From NCBI GenBank assembly GCA_036924085.1, contig JAVGWX010000012.1:30416479-30480478 (forward strand): DNA of 64,000 bases, read 5' to 3'. Positions 11,611-23,700 of this stretch are shown here, piece after piece; the stretch's first letter is position 1; each line of letters begins with the position of its first letter. The position numbers and the translations under genes were made by a program. Origin of the DNA: Ariolimax columbianus (taxonomy: Eukaryota > Mollusca > Gastropoda > Stylommatophora > Arionidae). The notes under the pieces are model-generated. The model ran no database searches and was not told where the DNA came from. It worked only from the letters and a program-made list of their open reading frames with translations.

Positions 11611-11798
11611 TTAATGACCGCTTAATGGCAAGCTTTTGAGCATCCCTTGGTACAACTGCAAGATTTCTCTCTCTTCCGACAAGGTCAGGTCCAGATGGTC
11701 GTTGGCGTCCATGTTTATGTCAGTCACAAAAGAATTCAAGGCATCCTTGTCTTCCTTTTTAAGCCTCTTGGAAGTGCCTAACTCTGAATTCGACAGTT
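11611..11798 (-). CDS. NUB1: NUB1 coding exon 16 (residues 557-618 and stop)
   Basis: 188 nt; acceptor TTCTTCCTGCATTCCACAG, TAA stop at 11611-11613. Encodes a Lys-rich patch ([11 protein letters not shown]) then an acidic tail [20 protein letters not shown], matching EDYLDSTLEDEEIIIAEYLS at the end of human NUB1. I see no clear polyadenylation signal in the following 300 bases. Confidence 0.92.
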
Positions 11799-14700
11799 CT
11801 GTGGAATGCAGGAAGAAATGATGGTTATTCCCATACAAGAAAATTGTTCTAGTTGTAAACAAATGATTCTTCTTCTTCACTGTTTGTCTTGATTGGGTCA
11901 TAATATTTCAGCAAGGCTGTGAAATCTGCACTTGTCGGCCCAACACATTCGATTTTAGCTGAGTACCAGATTGATTGACCTTCCCAATGCAATTCCTATT
12001 CTTTTATCCCAGATTACACTAGTGCAGCCTGTTTAAATAGCCACCACTTGGAGGCGGAATAGGGTCTTGGTCAGCTCTGATGACAGCAGACTTGTACTTT
12101 TTGTGTTCACTTCTCACATCAGACGTACTTCTTGTGTTCCCTTCTCACATCACATCAGACTTGCAGTGTTCACTTCTCACATCCGACTTGTAGTGTTCAC
12201 TTCTCACATCAGACTTGTAGTTTTCAGTTCTCACATCAGACTTACAGTGTTCACTTCTCACATCAGACTTGTACTTCTAGTATTCACTCTAACCCCCCAC
12301 TAAAGAAAGTCATCAAGAGTACCTAGTTAAAATATGAGTGGCATAAGCAACAACATGATTACAAAATGAGGGAGGCAAAATAATTACCAGAAGCAGATGA
12401 GGAGGTGGAGTTGGGTGAGGAATCCGATGCAGATGTGGAGGAACTTGATGAGGAGAAGGGTAAGAATCCTCCATGCTTCAGCAGGTTCTCCACAGCGCGC
12501 TGGATGCTACCTCGGGACTGCCTGAGAGCTTGTTGAGCCATTTCCAGGTCAAAACCCAGACTCGTAACCTAGATACAAGAGTCATACAGTTCAAAAACAT
12601 AGAGAAAGTAAGTGAAGGGAAATTATTATTAATGGAGGATTTAAACTTTCAAGAAATAAAACAGGATATGGCAGAAACAGTTATAGAGTCAAAACCTTTT
12701 GTTAAGTGCATAACAATGTGCATGACAATTTTTTTTATTCAACATGTAGAAGCAGCCGCCAGAGGCAAAAACACACTCGACTTAGTTTTTACTACAGAGG
12801 AAAATATGATTTAAAACGTTATCTTTGGGGAACTGTTTGGCTCAAGTGATCATCAGATCTTCCATTGGGATCTTATAGCAGGGAAAGAAGTAAACATAAA
12901 TATGCGAACATATAACTTCTCTAAGACAGATGTTAAGAAGATGAAAGAGGCATCGAGCCACATAATCTGAAAAAATATTGTCGGAGGAACAGATGTTGAA
13001 CAAGCATGGGAGAGTTATAAAACAGTTCTAGAAAAGCTAAAAGAGGAATGTGTTCCATGTAGGGAGGTAAACCCCAAGTGTAAAATGTGCATAACTAGAT
13101 TTGTAGTTAAATATAGAAGAGCTAAAAATAGGAGATGAAAAAAAATATATAAAAGCAGGTAAATAAAAAGAAAACATATTAAAAATATTTGGACAAGCAG
13201 AACATAGCTCAGAAAGTGAATAAAACAGCAAAAATGGACTTTGAAAAAAAACTTGCTCAGAGGATTAAGAATGATAGCAAAGGCTTCTTTTCTATGTTAG
13301 AAATAGACAAAAAATGAAAGACAAAGTAGGCCCTCTCATAGACAGTACAGGAAAAATAATAAGTGAGAATAGGGAGGCAGCTAATCTACTCAATGGATGA
13401 GCTTCTGAACCAACCAGTAACGACGACATATACTATTTCAGATAAGTAGACAATTTTTTCCTTATATGTTGATTTGCTTGTTCAGTTTTGTTGTTATTTG
13501 TTGTCCTTGATGAAGGCCTATTGGTCATAACTTAGGTTTTGTTTGTGTTCTCGTCTCAGTGCAGTATCTGACCAAACCCATTACAAATTTTTTTATTTCA
13601 CTTAACTTTAATCAACTTTTAACATTTTTTTTCATTTATTTTTTTCCCATCTACTCAATCAGTACTTTGGCACAGTCTACATAAAAGAGGACTGCTCCAA
13701 GATACAAGAGCCTATAGATATTTTTTCAAAGAGACATGGATACAGCTGGATTAAGTTCAATCTGTATTACAGAGGGATTGGTTTTAAAAAAATTGAATGG
13801 GTTGAAAGTAGATAAATGTCCAGGTCAAGATGATATTCATCCAAAATTGCTGTTTGAAATTAGAGACCAACTAGCAAAATCATTGGCTATATTATATTCT
13901 CAATCACTTGCAAAAGGGATTGTTCCGGGGGATTGGAAAGATGCAGGAATGGCCAAAAAAATCAGAACTAGCAAATTATAGACCGGTGAGTTTAACCAGC
14001 ATAGTTTGTAAATTGTTAGAGTAAATAATCAAAGAAAACATTTTAATGCATTTAGACAAATTTAATCTAATCAGAAATAGTCAGCATGGGTTTACTAGAA
14101 TGAGATCGTGCTTAACAAACCTATTAGAATTCATGGAGGAGGTTACTAAAATAATAAATAAAGGGGAGCCAGTGGATGTTAGTTACCTAGATTTTACAAA
14201 GGCCTTTGATAGAGCACCTCATGAAAAATTATTTAGAAAGTTAAAATCACATGACATAGGTGGGGAAGCTACCAAATGGATTGAAAACTGGTTAACGGGA
14301 AGAAGACAGAGAGTGGGTATAAATAAGGAGTGGTGTGAAGTAAAAAGTGGAGTGCCACAGGGCTCGGTTTTTGGGACTAATTCTGTTCTTGATATTTATA
14401 AATGATTTGGACATTGATATGGGATCCATGATTGCAAAATTTGCGACACAAAACTATGCAGAAGTGTCTCATCTAGAGCAGAAGTGGATATAATGAGGTC
14501 GGATTTAGATAGAATCAGAGAATGATCTGCTCTCTCTGATCCTCGTATGTCGGGCAGTTTTGCAGCAAATGTTCAGCGGTCATTTTCTCGGTACCATACG
14601 GGCATTCGTCAGTGCCACCTATCTTAAATTTGTTGAATAGGTGGTACGTAAATCTATTGTGGCCAGTGCGAAGTCTGAAGACCACGACCTGCTCTCTTCT

Positions 14701-17700
14701 GTTCAACTGGTAATAGGCATCGTTTTTTGTGTAGCCAGTATGTTCGGTTTCCCATTTGGTCATGTATCTAGCCAATTTGGAACATAATTACAGAATGGGT
14801 GAGAACAATATTAAAAAGATAGAACAGGAAAAGGACCTAGGGGTTATAATAGATCATACAGGTAAGGTGAGTGAGCAAGTCCAGGTAGCAGTGAAAAAGG
14901 AAAATGCAATGTCAAGTATGATAAAAAGAAATATTAAACATAGGAGCAAGGAAGGGATAGTCAAACTGTATAAAGCATTTGACCTTGATTGGAGTACTGT
15001 GTGCAGGTGTGGAGTCCTTATTGTAGAGGGGATATAACTATGCTGGAAAGGATACAAAAAAGAGCAACAAAGCTGATAGTGGGATTCCAGAATTACAGTT
15101 ATGAGGAAAGAGTCATAAACACTAGATTACATCATCTAGAAAAGAGAAGAATTCGCGATGACAATCCAGGTTGAAAAGATAATCGAAGGAATGGATAAAT
15201 TAGACTATAACAAGTTTTTCAAAATACAACCACCTACAAAAACAAGAGGCATAGCTACAAATTAATTAAAGAAAGTTCCAGATTAGATATTAGGAAATAT
15301 TTGTTTAGTCAGAGAGTGGTGAATGTGTGGAATGCATTGTCACTGGAAGTAGTGGAGGCAGGGACAATTAATGCATTTAAGAATATATTGGATGCGCATA
15401 GCTTTTAGAACAAGGTGATGTAAATGAAACTGGTTGTATACAGACTCTGCAGAGTCTTCTAAACCAGTATAAAGACGTTAAGTTAAAAAAAATTAGAAAA
15501 AAAATTAATGGCACCACAGAATAAAAAAAAATAATATAGCTGACGTATTTGTCTATTTCAGTACAATGTTCATATTTAACGTCAGCTGCTCTCAATCATC
15601 CACATTCTATCTCTTGCCCTGATGGTACAAATTACCTGGTTTTTCCCTGTCCATCTTTTAATGTTATTCCCGTACTTGTTTACCTTTTATCCATTTGTCC
15701 TTCATTTTTCCTTCCGGTCTTGTTTTCAGCAAGGTGTTTGTCCATATTTATACATAAATATAAATAACACCTGATCATCCTCTGTGAATTCCTATTTTAG
15801 GCCACACTCATTGACTTCAACCCGCAAGAGTTGTTTGGCTTTTCTCCATTGTATTTCAGATTGGAATTAGAAGTCAGATAAGTACCTTACGTATTTTTGT
15901 GGCTATGGTTGTTAGGGTTTGGGTGTTTTCAGTGGTGCTGTTCTTTGTCACAGATGAAGTTCTTTTGGTCATATTGTAGATTTTGTTTGTGTCTGTCTGG
16001 CACATTGTCTGAACTATACTTTAAAAAAAATGTAATGGTGAATATTTGATATTCAGAACCGTCGCAGTATCCATTTATTTGTACACTATTTCTTTCTCTT
16101 CCATTATTAACATGCATCCTCAGCCTCTTAAAGATAAGTTCAAGGTCACAGTAAAACATCATCCTCATCATTTACTTGTCAATCCAGATTGTGGAGTATA
16201 GGTACAACACTTCATTTGGTTTAATGAATCCATTTTATTGCTGTGGAGTTATTTGCAGCAGTGGTTTATATATGGTGATGTTGCCATGCACAACCTGCCA
16301 CTGTTGGATGTCCCAAAGTAAAGAAATAGTGGCCCTATTTTGTTTAACCTAGAAATCACTTGAGTGGGCAATGCTGTTCAGGGATGCGCAGCTGTTTGAC
16401 AGACATACATGCTTTGCTTTAATTAAACAGTCGAATTGCCATGGTCTGTACTAGTTCTGAGTTGGCCGTTGAATACCAGTCAATATGGGCGACACCAGGG
16501 AAGGTGCTTTCACATAGCTGAAGTGATCTATGAAAAAGTTGAATCCGCATTTCTAAACTCGGCTGGCAGACTGACCAACCAGGGACTGCAACCTCATTCA
16601 GCCCGAAGACCTTCTAATCCCGCTTCATACATTGGCTCGACTGACCCAGCCTTATGAGCCAATTCTTTTCTCAACGTTACATATCCAATTTGCCAACTTC
16701 CCTTGCTTACATTCTTCTATCAACTGGAGATGATTCACACAATCTCTGTAGGGTAATCAAGGTAAGATGGGAGGGCACCAGACCTGGAACACAAGCTCAA
16801 ACATTTTTTTTAACAAAAGACAATACTTCCAGACCTGCATGATCATGGCATCCGTGATATCCACAATTTTCTTTTCAGGGTCTGGCAGACTCAACAGTTC
16901 AGGTCTTGTATTCAAAATCTGGATGCAACAAAAATTATATTTTGTAGAATTAAAGTTTAGAAAATATTAATTGCAAACATGCTATTAAGCCATTATATAC
17001 AAATACACACACACATATACTAGGTCATCTTGTAACTGGATATATCTATATATAATTAAATTGTTCATTTTTTGGGGCGTTTGTCTTTTCTCCTGTGGTG
17101 GTGTGCCTTGTATTCTGTTTTGCGCCTAAGTGTCCAATGCATCCAACTTCAACACATTAAAAAAAATACGTTTACATCCCATAGAGGTATGACATTGCTG
17201 TTTCAAAAATATGAATAAAGCAGTTTTGGGTTGTGAGCTGTACCACAAACCCTTTTGCCACTCCTCTACCCTGTTTTGATATCTGACGATTTCCAAGGTC
17301 CAGGAATCTGCAGTCTTGTTTTCCAAAATATTGTAAGATCATCTATCATTATATCTGACCATGCAAGTAAGGTTAAAAGTACATGGAAACAGTAACCAAC
17401 ATTTCAACCTGAATAAGTCTTTTTTTATGATCTAGAAAAATTTGAACCAACCTTTCAGCTTGAATATCTTTGTAAAGGACCAACTAGAACCGACATTTCA
17501 GCCTGAATAAGGTTTTTATCAAGGACTGGATAAACAAGAACCAACATATCAGCCTGAATATGTCTTTATCAAGGACTGCACCTCACCAACTAGAACCAAT
17601 ATTTCAGCATGAATATGTCTTTATCAAGGACTGCACCAACTACAACCAACATTTCAGCCTGAATAAGTCTTTATCATGGACTGGACAAATCAGAACAGCA

Positions 17701-20700
17701 TGGAAAAAAACCCGTTAACTAAGTTCAATGAATATCAGTGTACAAAATATAGAATAATCCTGATAAAAATCAATTCATACACTGCGTCTTCGCCCAAAAA
17801 CTAGTGAGTGATTCCTACCTCAATAGCAATGCTGATGTCGTTGTTTGCCTGTCTCAGAGCTTCTGCAGCCCCTCCTGGTGGGAAATCCATGTCAATCAAG
17901 CTGTCATAATGATCAACATTAACTCTGAAATATACATTTGCTATATTAGAGCAAACAAATCAGTAACAGCTCTCACCTCTCTGAAACCAATATGGAAGGA
18001 CAAGAAAATATCATTTAAAACCAAGACTACATTAATGCAAACACTGATTCACTCCATCATCCTATATGCATATGAAACATGGACATTGAACTCTGAGTTA
18101 GAGTGTAAGATTCAGAACATGAAGATGAGATGCTTCAGATAGATCATTAGAATAACAGACAGAGATAGTGTCGAGAATGTCTACATATGCAGTACAATCC
18201 AACAGTGCATTAGACTGAGTGATCTCGAGGTAAGATGTCGCCCTTGGTTGTTGGAGGTCGCAGGTATAAATCACAGAGGATACCGGGATTTTTTCACGAT
18301 GACTTTCTGGTATTACCCCAGATCTTTGGGAAGTAGAGATCGAACGTCCCTGTGCAGTGTCAGGCATGTTAAAAATCCCTCGGCAGCTGGAAACTGAAAA
18401 GAGTAGGCTTACCGGCCGCTGCCAAGGCAAAGTTCAAAATTATGCTAAAAATCTATCCAATCTATTACGGGATCCTTACCGGGGCTACAGAGTTCATGCA
18501 TTGTGCTGAGATTCTCTAAAAATATGGAAAAGAACAGAGCACTTATAGGTTAACCTGTGTTAATTCATAATGACGTTGATTCTTCAACTAAACTAAAAGT
18601 GCTTTAGGTCATATTGTGACCTCCTGTCAGGTGTAAAAATATGCAGATTTTGATGGTACGGTCATGTGATATGATATAGGGACTGACTGATATAATACTT
18701 AATTTGGTTCCTGTCAAAAGCTAGGGAAGGTAAGCTTAAGATGCTCTGGACAAGCTTAGGATGCTCTGGACAAGCTTAAGGTGCTCTGGACAAGCTTAGG
18801 ATGCTCTAGACAAGCTTAAGATGCTCTGGACAAGCTTAGGGTGCTCTGGACAAGCTTAAGATGCCCTAGACAAGCTTAAGATGCTCTGGACAAGCTTAAG
18901 ATGCTCTGGACAAGCTTAGGATGCTCTGGACAAGCTTACGATGCTCTGGGCAAGCTTAACATGCTCTGGACAAGCTTAGGGTGCTCTGGACAAGCTTAGG
19001 GTGCTCTGGACAAGCTTAACATGCTCTGGACAAGCTTAGGATGCTATGGACAAGCTTACGATGCTCTGGACAAGCTTAAGATGCTCTGGACAAGCTTAGG
19101 ATGCTCTGGACAAGCTTAAGATGCTCTGGACAAGCTTAGGGTGCTCTGGGCAAGCTTAGGGTGCTCTGGACAAGCTTAGGATGCTCTGGACAAGCTTAAG
19201 ATGCTTTGGACAAGCTTAATCTTTAGCACGTTACCATAATTTTTTGAAATTTTTAGCAACTTTCAAAAATTGTAACTGTTCTGTTTGTTGGTCAATAAAT
19301 ATGATTTTCTTGTGTAGAGACATAAATGAATAAAGAAGTTGTTAATGTTATTGTTTTTGTTGTGTGTTTGTTAGTGTCTGAGATACAAAAAGATAAATGT
19401 GAAATGTTTTGAAAAAATAAAAATACTTGGACTTTCCCGGCTAGGCCTAGTCGCTCCGATAGAAATCCATGGAAAGCACAACAAAGTATTGATACTGTGT
19501 TTACAATATCGACACAACTGTTAAGTTTCCAATTCAAACGTAGTTCTTTCATCTAAACAAACAAAATAAACAGATCTACTCGATAAAGATCTTTCCCGAC
19601 AACCTACTTCACCTTTCGCAAAAAGTTGGCTTGCTCCAGTCGGCGTATTATAAGAAAAATTGTTCAAAATCCATTGGTAATCAAACATACGATACTTTTA
19701 TCGGCAAAATATTGTGTGTAGATGGTGACACATTCAGCATTTAAAAAAAATGGCTATGGGTAGGGTCTCCGTGCAAAAAATATTATAAAAAAAAAAATTC
19801 TGATTTTGTAGGCCGAGTTTGTCCAGACAGTCTGGACCATGGTATGCAGCAGGTTAAGATGCTCTGGACAAGCTTAACTGGTTGCATACTATAAGCCGCT
19901 TCCAGCGCCAGAACACTTCTTCACCCGTGGCCATAAGCCGCTGTTAGTGCCAATGTTTGTTTCATAGTAAAACAAGTTATAAATTTATAGATTTCCTTTC
20001 CGTTTCGGTACGAGATTTTAATTTACCGAAAGGAAGTTTATATCTTGAACCACATGTGAAGCAAATCAGATGTTAAAAATTGTATTCTTGTCATAATTAT
20101 CATATTTTCAAGCTAGTTACCGAACTATAAAACATTGTTTACCATGGCAACAAGCGATAAGGTCACCAAAAGCACTTTTTTGGCTTGTCTAACTATTGAA
20201 TAGGCTAGAAACTTGTTTCAACAGATGAATAATACATCTAGTGAAGACGAGGTAAGTGAAACAGATGTCAACAATAATGATTCAATTGATTTTGATGAAT
20301 GCGAAAAAAATAGTACTGACAGCACAAGTAGTGATAGCGAAGATGATGCACGTCCTGGACCATCAAAATTCCCTAAAAAGGCTAAGACGGCTGCTAGATT
20401 TACAAATAGTTCAGTAAAAAAATGGAGCTCAAGAAAGAGAACAGTGGCACCAAGTAACTGAAGGTGAAACAACAGGCAGTATTCCCTTTGTTCCAACTCG
20501 TGAACCAGGTATGCATGCAAAACTAGATGCATCTTCCTCTGAACTAGATTGTTGGTTTGCCTTGATAACACCAGATGTGTTAGATTCATTGGTATCAATA
20601 TGCTGAAGTCGGATGCACTAGGCCGACAGGCGCAAATAAAAACCACAGTGTAACGCACACCGCCTTGGGGATTAGAGAAATAAGGCGAACGCAACAAAAA

Positions 20701-23700
20701 AAAAAATTGTTATCAATGATCAATGAATATGCAGAATTGAAGAAATCCAAACAAGTTTCTTTACTAAAGTCTACACTTGCAAGTTGGAAGCCTATCACTG
20801 GATATGAGCTGTACAAATTTTTTGCCATGATTATCGCAATAGGTTTAGGTAAAAAAGCATCGGTACAGTCAGATGTTTCCCAGAATACGATTTCAAATCA
20901 TTTACCACACCATGATGCATGTTGGAGATGCTGAATCTGTAGGCAAGGACAAAATAGAGCCATTCTTTAATTCAGTAATAGCAAAGTTCCAGGATGCATT
21001 TTATCCATTTCAGAATCTGGCCATTGATGAAATGGTAATAGGCTATAACAGACGCTGGAAGCACAAGCAGTACAATGCCTCCAAGCCAAGCAAGTATCAC
21101 ATCAAGACTTTTGGCTTGTGTGATTCTACTACAGGGTATGTCTACTCTGTATTGACATACTTCGGAAAAAACACATCATATCTCCTTGCCAATGACCATA
21201 CAAGTCAGGCTGTGAAGGTGTTTGATTAGCTGCTGCAAGGAATTGGAAAAGGCCACCATGTATTTGCAGATAGGTACTACACTGTAGACACCGTGATTAC
21301 ATATCTGTTGAGTAGGGGTATTGATTATACTGGCACACTCAACATCAACAGGAAAACTTTTCTGCTTCAGTTGAAGACCATTTCTCTAAAGCTCCGAGAA
21401 GCTAGGTGGTACAGAAATAATGATGGATCCCAGATATGTGTTGCTTGGCGAGATAAGAAAGCCAAAAAGCCATGTATTCTTGTCTCCACCAAGACTACAG
21501 TTCAGATGGAGCAGGTTACAACTAGAAGAGGCAACACAGTTGAAAAACCCAAAGTAGTGCAGCGATACAACATGTGTATGAATGGATGTGACCATAGCGA
21601 CCAAAGAAAAACAAGAAAATGGTGTAAAAAAATATTTGATTAAATCATTGAGGTTTCACAGGTAAATGCTCATATATTATACACGCTCTGTCATGCTGAT
21701 GAGAAGCCTATGCCCTTGAAAGTCTTCAAAGAAAATTTGATCCATCAGCTCACTGAGAAGGCTGCATCCATCATCCCGCAAGAGGTAGTAACCACAAACA
21801 GCAATAAAGTTGGGAGAAAATTCAAAGAAGGAAACAAAATTAAAAGATATGAGGGTGCTATGCATCTTCTGGATCACTCAGACAAAGACAGGAACTGCAT
21901 TGTATGCTCAACTCCTGCAAAGAGAGGTCGCACACATTTTTATTGCACTGGTTGCCCAGAAAAGTCACATCTCCACCCGAAGAACTGTTTTAGAGTGTAC
22001 CATACACATGATTCTGCAGATGGTGCTCACTAAACACATTGATGTACTGTCAATAAATTGGAGATATTTATTTTTTCTTCAAATGTTAATTTTTCAAAAT
22101 TTAAATTTTTTTTTCTGATCTGGTCTACATGTGGTTACATTAGCTATTAGAAGTGTAAATATTATCCATTTTCTGTGTTCTTGGATTTGTTTTTCTTATT
22201 GTTGGATATACGTTATGATAACCACCAAGTAAAAGACATTCAATGTTTTGGATATCCAAAAATAGAAGGTGAGTTGGCACTTTTTAAATAATTGTGTAAA
22301 GCTTTTCTGTTGTAAATAATAATTTACCATTTACAAATTTCCTACTAAAAAATAACACACAATTGTTTTAGATCTATCTTAGAGAACATTCATTTACCTA
22401 CAAAATGGTATATCATTTATAAAAATATGTTAATAATTAAGAAAACTGCAGCTAAATTTGTACATTCACCTGCAAATGGGAGAATGGGACCTAAATTTAA
22501 TTCTGCCACAGCCTGTTTTTCAATTCAGTAGCTAATCAGTTAAGATGCTCTGGACAGATTGTCTTTAGAAATGGACAAGCAACATCTTGGAAGAGATAAA
22601 CACTAGCAGTGGCAGACTGAGGTGGCAACAGACGACAGGTTATAATGCAGTAGAATGTGATGTCCCTATGACCTCTAAGGTAACAGGGAGGATGAGATAA
22701 TAGACATTACAATAACTCGTGGTAAATAGGGAAAAATGAATAAGGCCACTGTAACCTTCCAAGAATATTACTGATGTATGTAATGGCATCTGGCTACTTA
22801 CGGTTCACCTCCAGCTGTCCTTCCAAGCTTTTTCCCTCTCACTCTTCTAGACCAGTCTTTTTTAGCATGCTTGTTTACATCCTCTTGTTTCTATGGATAC
22901 AGTCAACAAATGGGTGTCATTAAAATAGTCTCAGATTTTTTCATCTTCTTCTCTTCTTCGTACGCTGTCAGACGTCAACTTGAATTTGTTCAAAGAAAAC
23001 AGCGGTCATCCTGAGGCTGTCAACACTGCCATGGAGCTTGTCTAGTGTTGGTACTGATGATGGCCACATGTGCTTTCTCTGGTCCTTATATGTCTGGCAA
23101 TTTTGCAGGAGATGTTCAGGGGTCATTTTTCCTCTACTACAGGTGCATTTTTCCGTAGCACCTATCTTCAGTTTATTCAATAGATGGTACCTCAGTCTGT
23201 GGTGCTCTGTGCCTAAAGACCACCACTTGCTCTCTTCTGTTAAAGTAGTAATAAGCATCATTTTTGTGTGTAGCCATTATGTTGTTTCCCATTTTTCTAT
23301 GAATCTGGCCCTAATAAACCTTTTGGACTCTTCGTAGATCACACTAGAATCTGGTTGTGGTAAGCTTCCACCTTCTTTTGCCAGTCTGTCTGCCTCCTCT
23401 TTGCCTTGAATGTTACAGTGGGATGGAACCCACTGTACCATGACTCCTTTGGGTGTAGACTGCTGGCACAGTTGACAAAGAACTGATCTTAAATTTCAAA
23501 ACTGAAGAAAAAAATATGTAAAAACAAAATAGTTTTTACGCTACAAAATTTTACGAAAACTCAAAGCAGATGGCCCATCAAAGTTCTTTGTGCAGCCTAC
23601 ATGTTGTGGATGCACACGGTGGAATAAGCAATTACAAAGGTCATACTGTAGACAAAGGAACTGTGTAGCAAAGTGGTTAGTCACATAGCTCACAACCCAA

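Larger units (their letters stand above)
12605..15490 (+). mobile_element. CR1-like LINE with endonuclease and RT, decayed, three interruptions
   Basis: The longest CR1 copy. At 12640-12990 it encodes the end of the AP endonuclease: MEDLNFQEI (normally GDFN.P.I), [11 protein letters not shown], and [10 protein letters not shown], the SDH motif. RT follows: [48 protein letters not shown], then the post-RT region and 3' end (CCAGTATAAAGACGTTAAGT). Many stops. It is interrupted by a TSD-flanked insert (13395-13648) and an antisense RH-LINE piece (14521-14771). It lies in NUB1 intron 14. Confidence 0.9.
19878..22539 (+). mobile_element. piggyBac transposon with broken transposase
   Basis: 2.66 kb flanked by TTAA (19874-19877 and 22540-22543) and, outside these, by 20-bp minisatellite units. 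It carries a PGBD-type transposase (20225-22033). The inward ends CTGGTTGCATACT and CTGATTAGCTACT share 9 of 13 positions, weak terminal inverted repeats. A truncated SINE-A lies inside the coding part. Confidence 0.85.

Noticed and set aside
12067..12326. Small proteins repeating SHIRLVVFT
   Set aside because: Open frames of the 27-bp minisatellite.
20218..20697. 159-codon minus-strand frame
   Set aside because: Antisense to the piggyBac transposase and running into SINE-A.
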